From Murinocardiopsis flavida (GTDB lineage: Bacteria > Actinomycetota > Actinomycetes > Streptosporangiales > Streptosporangiaceae), in the NCBI RefSeq assembly GCF_003014485.1, contig NZ_PYGA01000003.1, forward strand, positions 248,001-312,000: a stretch of DNA of 64,000 nucleotides. Direction: 5' to 3'. The notes below the pieces were generated by a model, which saw nothing but the letters and a program-made list of their open reading frames with translations, made no database searches and was not told the DNA's origin. Positions 59,728 to 64,000 of this stretch are shown piece by piece; position 1 is the first letter of the stretch; every line of letters begins with the position of its first letter. A program made the position numbers and the translations under genes.

Positions 59728-60687
59728 CTACGGAGTGCCGGGGGTCCGGTACATCACGTCGGCGTCGGCGAGGGTGAACCCCAGCGACTCGTACAGCCGC
59801 ACCGCGGCCCGGTTGTCCTCGTCGACGTACAGCAGGACGAGGGTGAGCCCCTGCCGCTCCAGGTGGCGCAGCCCGGTCGCGGTGAGTGTCCGGCCGAGCC
59901 CCATGCCGTGCCAGTCGGGGTCGACGCCCACGGCGTAGACCTCCCCCGCCGGCGCGCCGTCGGTGAGGCCGGCGCCGTCGGCGTGCGTCTTGGTCCAGTG
60001 GTAGCCGGCCAGCGCACCGCTCTCGACGTCCTCGGCGACGAAGAAGCCCTCGGGGTCGAACCACGGTTCGGCCTGGCGCTGGCGCAGGTCGGCGAGGGTG
60101 ATGCCGCCCTGCTCGGGGTGATCGGCGAACGCGCGCGCGTTGACGGTCAGCCACGCCTGGTCGTCGGCGCCGACCCGGAACGGGCGGATCTCGACCCGGC
60201 GGTCCAGTTCGGGGCTGACGGGCGGCTCCGCGACGGGTGCGGACGGGCGCAGCGGCAGCACCATCCGCCACAGGCTGCGCGCCCGGCCCAGGCCCGCTGC
60301 GGCCGCCAGCGCCTTGGCGCCCGGCAGGTCGCCGTGCGCCCACACCCGCATGCCCTCAGGGGCGGCGTCCTCGACAAGGGAGCGCAGCAGCCAGCCGCCG
60401 AGCCCGCGGCGGCGGTGCTCCGGCGCGACGACCAGCTCCGCGGAGTCGGGCTCGCCCGGGGAGCGCTCGATGCCGCCGAAACCGCGGAGGACGTCGGGGC
60501 CGTCGCCCGCCTCCTCGTACAGCAGGTGGAACCGGACCGCTCCCGGATCGGCGCCGTACCGCACCCGGAGGAGGCCCTGCTCGGAGATCGGGGCGGTGCC
60601 GTCGCTGCCGCGCGCCTCCTCGGCGAGGGCCGCGACGTCCTCGGCCTGCTGCGGGGACAGCGACTCGGTGATCTGCACATGGCTCAT
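59728..60687 (-). CDS. mshD: Mycothiol synthase
   Basis: MshD acetyltransferase, 319 aa, catalysing the last step of mycothiol synthesis by acetylating Cys-GlcN-Ins with acetyl-CoA. Two GNAT domains in tandem: the first with ELVVAPEHRRRGLGGWLLRS, the second with YAVGVDPDWHGMGLGRTLTA and LYVDEDNRAAVRLYESLGF. PEGFFVAEDVESGALAGYHW and WTKTH are MshD-specific. ATG 60687. Mycothiol is restricted to actinobacteria, fixing the phylum. Confidence 0.95.
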   Translation of the reverse strand: MSHVQITESLSPQQAEDVAALAEEARGSDGTAPISEQGLLRVRYGADPGAVRFHLLYEEAGDGPDVLRGFGGIERSPGEPDSAELVVAPEHRRRGLGGWLLRSLVEDAAPEGMRVWAHGDLPGAKALAAAAGLGRARSLWRMVLPLRPSAPVAEPPVSPELDRRVEIRPFRVGADDQAWLTVNARAFADHPEQGGITLADLRQRQAEPWFDPEGFFVAEDVESGALAGYHWTKTHADGAGLTDGAPAGEVYAVGVDPDWHGMGLGRTLTATGLRHLERQGLTLVLLYVDEDNRAAVRLYESLGFTLADADVMYRTPGTP

Positions 60688-60764
60688 GGATTCGAGCCTA
60701 CGGGCGGCACCTCGCCGGAGCGCGGTGCGGACCCCCGCGCCGGGCGCGGGGCCGCCGGGACCGG

Positions 60765-61826
60765 TCACTCCGCCGGGCCGCTGCGCCACCACGCCCTGCG
60801 GCGGCGGCCCTTGTAGAGCCCGCCGGTGCGGACGCGGCGCATGGGCGCCAAGGGCGCGGAGAACAGCGCGAGCAGCAGCAGGAAGAGCAGCAGCACACTC
60901 GGCGAGACGGCGGGGGCCGCCGCGTCGTCGGACACGTTGGTGGCGGTCTCCTTGTCGTCGCCGCCGTCGCCGGGGGTCACCGACGGCAGCGCGGCGAGGT
61001 CGTCCTCCGAGGTGGGGTCGACGCCGGGCAGGTCGGCGAGGTCGTCGGGGAGGCTGGGACGGTCGGCCTCGGAGTCGCGCAGCGAGGTGTCGCCCGGCGG
61101 CGTGAACCGGTCGCGCGACGGGCCGCCGGTGGAGCGGTCGCTGCGGTCGCCGCGGTCGGCGGAGCCCTTGTCGCCGCCCTTCTTCTCGTCCTTGTCGCCC
61201 TTGCCGGGCGACGAGGAGGACGGCGGCTTCGACGACGGCGGGGGCTTCGAGGAGGGCGGTTTCGACGACGGCGGCGGCTTGGACGACGGCGGGGGCTTCG
61301 AGGAGGGCGGCGGCTTCGACGACGGCGGGTCCGTGGGCTCGGGCTCGGTGACCTTGGTCGCTACGGGCTCGACGGTCAGCTGCTGGAAGTCGCCGCACTT
61401 GTCGTCGGCGAACGGGGCGTACTCGACCGCGGCCGTGAACTCGATGCTGCCCGCCTTCGCGGCGGGGCCGGAGACCTCGATCTCCACGGCCTTGCCGACC
61501 GGGACGCGCTGGCCTGCGGGGAAGGCGGCCCCCTCGATCCCCTGCGAGGCGGAGAGGTCGCCGCGCACGCAGAGCTCGGCGGCGTTGGGGTTGGTGACAC
61601 GGAGTTCGGCGCCTGCCGTGGCGCCCTTCTCGACCGACGCCTCGTCGGGGGTGATGACGGCGGTCGGCGGTGTGGGCGGCTCGGACGTCGTGGTGTCGGC
61701 GGCGGCGGGGGCGGTCAGGACGGTGCCCGCAAGGGTGATGCCGAGCGCGGCGCCCAGCGGGAGTCCGACGAATCCGACGAAGGTGTTCAGGGGCGCCCGC
61801 CGGGAGATGGACTCGCCGCTCGACAT
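60765..61826 (-). CDS. Proline/serine/lysine-rich membrane-anchored surface protein
   Basis: Exported protein of 353 aa. Signal peptide VGLPLGAALGITLAGTVLTA cut near APAAA, a beta-sandwich domain (about 55-150: VEKGATAGAELRVTNPNAA, ELCVRGDLSASQG, KAVEIEVSGPAAKAG, a second Cys in FADDKCGDF), a PSSKPP repeat stalk, a charged Asp/Lys/Arg spacer, and a C-terminal membrane helix (SVLLLFLLLLALFSAPLAP) with a long basic cytoplasmic end (RRVRTGGLYKGRRRR). No LPxTG motif. ATG 61826. Likely displayed on the cell surface; function unknown. Confidence 0.75.
   Translation of the reverse strand: MSSGESISRRAPLNTFVGFVGLPLGAALGITLAGTVLTAPAAADTTTSEPPTPPTAVITPDEASVEKGATAGAELRVTNPNAAELCVRGDLSASQGIEGAAFPAGQRVPVGKAVEIEVSGPAAKAGSIEFTAAVEYAPFADDKCGDFQQLTVEPVATKVTEPEPTDPPSSKPPPSSKPPPSSKPPPSSKPPSSKPPPSSKPPSSSSPGKGDKDEKKGGDKGSADRGDRSDRSTGGPSRDRFTPPGDTSLRDSEADRPSLPDDLADLPGVDPTSEDDLAALPSVTPGDGGDDKETATNVSDDAAAPAVSPSVLLLFLLLLALFSAPLAPMRRVRTGGLYKGRRRRAWWRSGPAE
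61219..61325 (-). repeat. In-frame PSSKPP repeat array
   Basis: About 15-18-bp near-identical units encode PPSSKPP, PPSSKPP, PSSKPP and further copies. The DNA repeats could expand or contract without breaking the frame, altering stalk length. Confidence 0.85.
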
Positions 61827-62235
61827 TTCTGACCCGACCCTTCCCCGTTGTCGTTCGCGGTCGGCCACCGCGGTTCGCGCGGGCCCGCCCACAACGGACA
61901 GTGTCCGCACCGTACCAAGTCCCTCGAAATCCTAGGCGCTCCGCTGCGATCGCACGACCCCCGGGCGGCGGCGATTCCCGCCCTTTCGCGGCGCGGACCG
62001 GCGCCGTTCACCGCGCGGCAACGCGGCCCACCGGCGGTTCGGCGCGGCAAACCCGCGTTCGGCGGCGCGGCCGACCGGATGCGGCTGGGTCGTGGTGCCA
62101 TAGCCGTTTCGGGCTCGGGGCCCCACTGCGCGGCCATCGGGCAGCGGCGCAGTAGGGGGCGCCCGAACGCCCGTCCGGAACACTCCCCGCGTCAGCGGGG
62201 CGACCGGTCGGCCGCGCCGCCGTCGACTCCGCGGG
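61827..62235. other. Gene-free region between glnR and the surface-protein gene
   Basis: 409 bp containing the leftward promoter of the surface-protein gene. Short frames on both strands look non-coding. No convincing operator or terminator was found. Confidence 0.4.
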
Positions 62236-63009
62236 TCAGGCGCGCAGCGCCGCGTTCGGGGCGTGCCCCTCTGCGGGCACCTGCCCGGCGCCGGGCTCCG
62301 GTGCGGCGGCGCCCTTGCCGGAGGTGTCGGCGACGAAGCGGTACCCGACGTTGCGCACGGTCCCGATGAGCGACTCGTGCTCGCTGCCGAGCTTGGCGCG
62401 CAGCCGCCGCACGTGGACGTCGATCGTGCGCGTGCCGCCGAAGTAGTCGTAGCCCCAGACCTCCTGGAGCAGTTGGGCGCGGGTGAAGACCCGGCCGGGG
62501 TGCTGCGCGAGGAACTTCAGCAGTTCGAACTCCTTGAACGTGAGGTCGAGGATGCGGCTGCGCAGCCGGGCGATGTAGGTGGCCTCGTCGATGACGAGGT
62601 CGCCGCGCCGGATCTCGTCGGGGTCGTCGGTGCCGGTGTCGGCCTGCCCGACGGCCAGCCGCAGGCGGGCCTCGACCTCGGCGGGCCCGGCCGTCGCCAG
62701 CAGGAAGTCGTCGACCTGCCAGTCGCCGGTGAGCGCGGCGACGCCGCCCTCGGTGAGGACGGGGATGAGCGGGCAGTCCAATCCCGTCGTGCTGAGCAGC
62801 CGGCAGAAGTTGCGGGCCGCGGCGAGGTCGGATCGGGCGTCGACCAGGACGGCGTCGACGGGGGCCGCGGCCGGGCGCTCACCGCCTGGTGCGAGGAGGG
62901 CCCCCACCTCGGCGGGTGCGACCCGCACCGAGTGGAGCAGCAGCCCGAGCGCCGGCAGGACGTGGTCGGACGGCTCGGTCGAGTTGGTGAGTAACAGCAA
63001 ATGGCTCAT
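62236..63009 (-). CDS. glnR: Global nitrogen regulator GlnR (OmpR-type)
   Basis: OmpR-family atypical response regulator, 257 aa, closely resembling Streptomyces GlnR, which controls ammonium, nitrate and glutamine genes. N-terminus [20 protein letters not shown], then [15 protein letters not shown]; pocket Asp in [12 protein letters not shown]-terminal winged helix with [20 protein letters not shown], then [20 protein letters not shown] and [20 protein letters not shown]. GlnR lacks a cognate kinase and works through an unphosphorylated Asp. ATG 63009. A tail rich in Ala, Pro and Gly follows the DNA-binding domain. Confidence 0.93.
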   Translation of the reverse strand: MSHLLLLTNSTEPSDHVLPALGLLLHSVRVAPAEVGALLAPGGERPAAAPVDAVLVDARSDLAAARNFCRLLSTTGLDCPLIPVLTEGGVAALTGDWQVDDFLLATAGPAEVEARLRLAVGQADTGTDDPDEIRRGDLVIDEATYIARLRSRILDLTFKEFELLKFLAQHPGRVFTRAQLLQEVWGYDYFGGTRTIDVHVRRLRAKLGSEHESLIGTVRNVGYRFVADTSGKGAAAPEPGAGQVPAEGHAPNAALRA

Positions 63010-63348
63010 GGGTCTCTTCCCATCGCCCGCGTGACGCGGCTGGTCGAAGGCGCCTTTGCCCCCGGCGAAGAATGATCTTGCGAAATCGCCTCCGAGTGAC
63101 CCCAGGATATCGACCGCCGCCGCCCCCTCACCGGCCACCCTCGGTAATTGATGCCGTTCACGCTGGTCAGGGCCGTAGATACGAGGCATGGTCGGCGCGC
63201 CGCACCACCTGTCCCCGTCGATCCAACGGGGCGGCGCGATTCAACACCCCCCTCAGCCCGGCGCGACGTGGAAGGCTGCCGCTCCGCGCGGAGCGCGAGC
63301 GGCGCGCAATGCCGTTGACTTCGGGGGCGGGATTCGGCCTTGGTGTGG

Positions 63349-63434
63349 GTTGTGGCCTCGGTTGCATGCCGGGGGCGGATGCCGAGAGCGTCCGTGCCTA
63401 CAGCGGACCTGGGCAAGGATGCTCTCGCCCCCGG
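63349..63434 (+). ncRNA. Putative structured RNA element, copy B
   Basis: Partner of the element at 46843-46965. Stem: CCGGGGG (63369-63375) with CCCCCGG (63428-63434), a 7-nt one-sided bulge, CGAGAGCGTCC (63383-63393) with GGATGCTCTCG (63417-63427), all paired with one G-T. The 23-nt loop holds the invariant AGCGGACCTGGGCAA (63402-63416). The element lies in the 627-bp gap between glnR and moaD, 200 bp upstream of moaD on the same strand. The rest of that gap shows no gene. Confidence 0.5.
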
Positions 63435-63593
63435 ATGTCTGCGCCCGCTCCGCAAAGTGCCGCGCCGCGGCAGCCCACCCCCTGTCCGCGATCGCCTGGA
63501 CGCCGGGACGTGGCAGCCCGGCATTCAGGTCATCAGGGGCTTGGGTACGGCCTCGCGCGCGGTGCGGGCGGGCCTGGGGTTAGCGTGGCGTTG

Positions 63594-63613
63594 GCGGGCC
63601 GACGGCGGCCCGC
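63594..63613 (+). other. Hairpin just before moaD
   Basis: GCGGGCCG-ACGG-CGGCCCGC, perfect 8-bp stem, 23 bp before the moaD start. Could be a terminator/attenuator or could mask the ribosome-binding site (GAAGGGCGG), forming the output of an upstream RNA element. Confidence 0.45.
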
Positions 63614-63636
63614 GCCGATCGAAGGGCGGCCGTGCG

Positions 63637-63897
63637 ATGGCGAGTGCCACCATCCGGTACTGGGCCGCGGCGAAAGAGGCCGCGGGAACCGCCGAGGAGA
63701 CCGTTGACGGCGCCACGCTCGCCGAGGCGCTCGACGCCGTCCGCTCCCGGCACGGCGCCAACGGGCGCCTCCTCGACGTGCTGCGGCGGTCGTCGTTCCT
63801 CGTCGACGAGGTCCCGGCGGGGCGCCGACCCCACGGGGAGATCATGCTGGCCGACGGCAGCAGCGTCGAGGTGCTGCCGCCATTCGCGGGGGGATGA
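63637..63897 (+). CDS. moaD: MoaD/ThiS family sulfur-carrier protein
   Basis: Beta-grasp ubiquitin-like sulfur carrier of 86 aa. ASATIRYWAAAKEAAGTAEE at the N-terminus, LAEALDAVRSRH and the C-terminal VEVLPPFAGG ending in the Gly-Gly that is adenylated and thiocarboxylated. It donates sulfur for molybdopterin synthesis; ThiS-like or other carrier roles are possible since no moaE is adjacent. ATG 63637 behind GAAGGGCGG. Confidence 0.9.
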   Translation: MASATIRYWAAAKEAAGTAEETVDGATLAEALDAVRSRHGANGRLLDVLRRSSFLVDEVPAGRRPHGEIMLADGSSVEVLPPFAGG

Positions 63898-63902
63898 CGA
63901 CC

Positions 63903-64000
63903 ATGTGGCTGCGGCGCGGCGGACGCGATGGGCAGCGCGGCGAGGACGCGGGGCAGCAGTACGGCGAAGGCGCGGTGCGGAAGCGCGGCGAGGACGCGGG
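63903..64000 (+). CDS. Start of an ORF cut by the window edge
   Basis: ATG 63903 opens a frame, WLRRGGRDGQRGEDAGQQYG and so on, still open at the window end. It starts 6 bp after the moaD stop, suggesting an operon. The 32 visible residues are Arg/Gly/Glu-rich and carry near-repeats (RGEDAG). Too short to identify. Confidence 0.4.
   Translation, partial: MWLRRGGRDGQRGEDAGQQYGEGAVRKRGEDA

Noticed and set aside
63349-63434. ZTP, cobalt/nickel or molybdenum-cofactor riboswitch identity for the paired element
   Set aside because: CCTGGGCAA is faintly reminiscent of several metal/cofactor riboswitch cores, but the overall layout does not match what I can recall; assignment would be a guess.
1-64000. 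Prophage, insertion sequence, biosynthetic cluster or CRISPR
   Set aside because: No transposase, integrase, phage structural, NRPS/PKS or Cas motif was seen, and no spaced direct-repeat array exists.

Overview
This window is high-GC actinomycete chromosome. It carries an intact mycothiol synthase (mshD), a BldC developmental regulator, the nitrogen regulator GlnR, DivIVA-domain proteins, an orphan DUF397 gene and many GTG/TTG starts, and it has almost no AT-rich DNA. The run purF-purM-DUF3073-(hypothetical)-bldC followed by pit, pst, mshD, glnR and moaD matches a block I know from Streptomyces, but valine dehydrogenase is absent from it here. My best guess is a member of the Streptosporangiales, such as Nocardiopsaceae; that is inference from gene content only. 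No rRNA, tRNA, CRISPR array or insertion sequence was recognised.

Layout. 1-10 kb: a truncated drug-exporter gene divergent from its TetR regulator, a secreted NlpC/P60 hydrolase, an IclR-KDG kinase-KDPG aldolase sugar-acid module, a NarL-type two-component system, a small YidC-like insertase pair and a secreted Cu/Zn superoxide dismutase. 10-16 kb: a Cys-rich ArsR-like regulator, then a DeoR-controlled mannitol-type PTS with separate IIC, IIB and IIA genes and a zinc dehydrogenase. 16-28 kb: methyltransferase, STAS protein, methylmalonyl-CoA mutase (mutA-mutB) with its MeaB chaperone, a PQQ-propeller lipoprotein, and a PfkB kinase-ADP-ribosylglycohydrolase pair. 28-40 kb: YigZ, a sortase-type surface protein, NUDIX, a lipoprotein, an OpuC-type osmolyte ABC transporter, a DUF6504 gene behind a perfect LexA box, TetR, DUF418, two DivIVA-repeat proteins and a cell-wall amidase. 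40-47 kb: a five-component peptide/nickel-type ABC transporter with a Cys-cluster/pentapeptide-repeat gene embedded in it. 47-64 kb: bldC, a conserved hypothetical, DUF3073, purM, purF, a sterol-carrier-like gene, DUF47-pit, pstSCAB under PHO boxes, mshD, a proline-rich surface protein, glnR, moaD and the start of one more ORF.

Regulatory architecture is unusually readable. Long, perfect or near-perfect inverted repeats without U-tracts sit at most convergent or end-of-operon junctions and are probably intrinsic terminators. Sites are visible for TetR (shared divergent promoter palindrome), IclR (mirrored boxes), LexA and PhoP. Operons are tightly coupled by 4-nt ATGA/GTGA overlaps.

The most interesting unexplained signal is a two-copy element at 46843-46965 and 63349-63434, both on the + strand. 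The copies share a core AGCGGACCTGGGCAAGG and can form the same two-part stem, with one fully compensatory base-pair change and two wobble-compatible changes. This is the signature of a structured RNA, and I cannot assign it to a known family.
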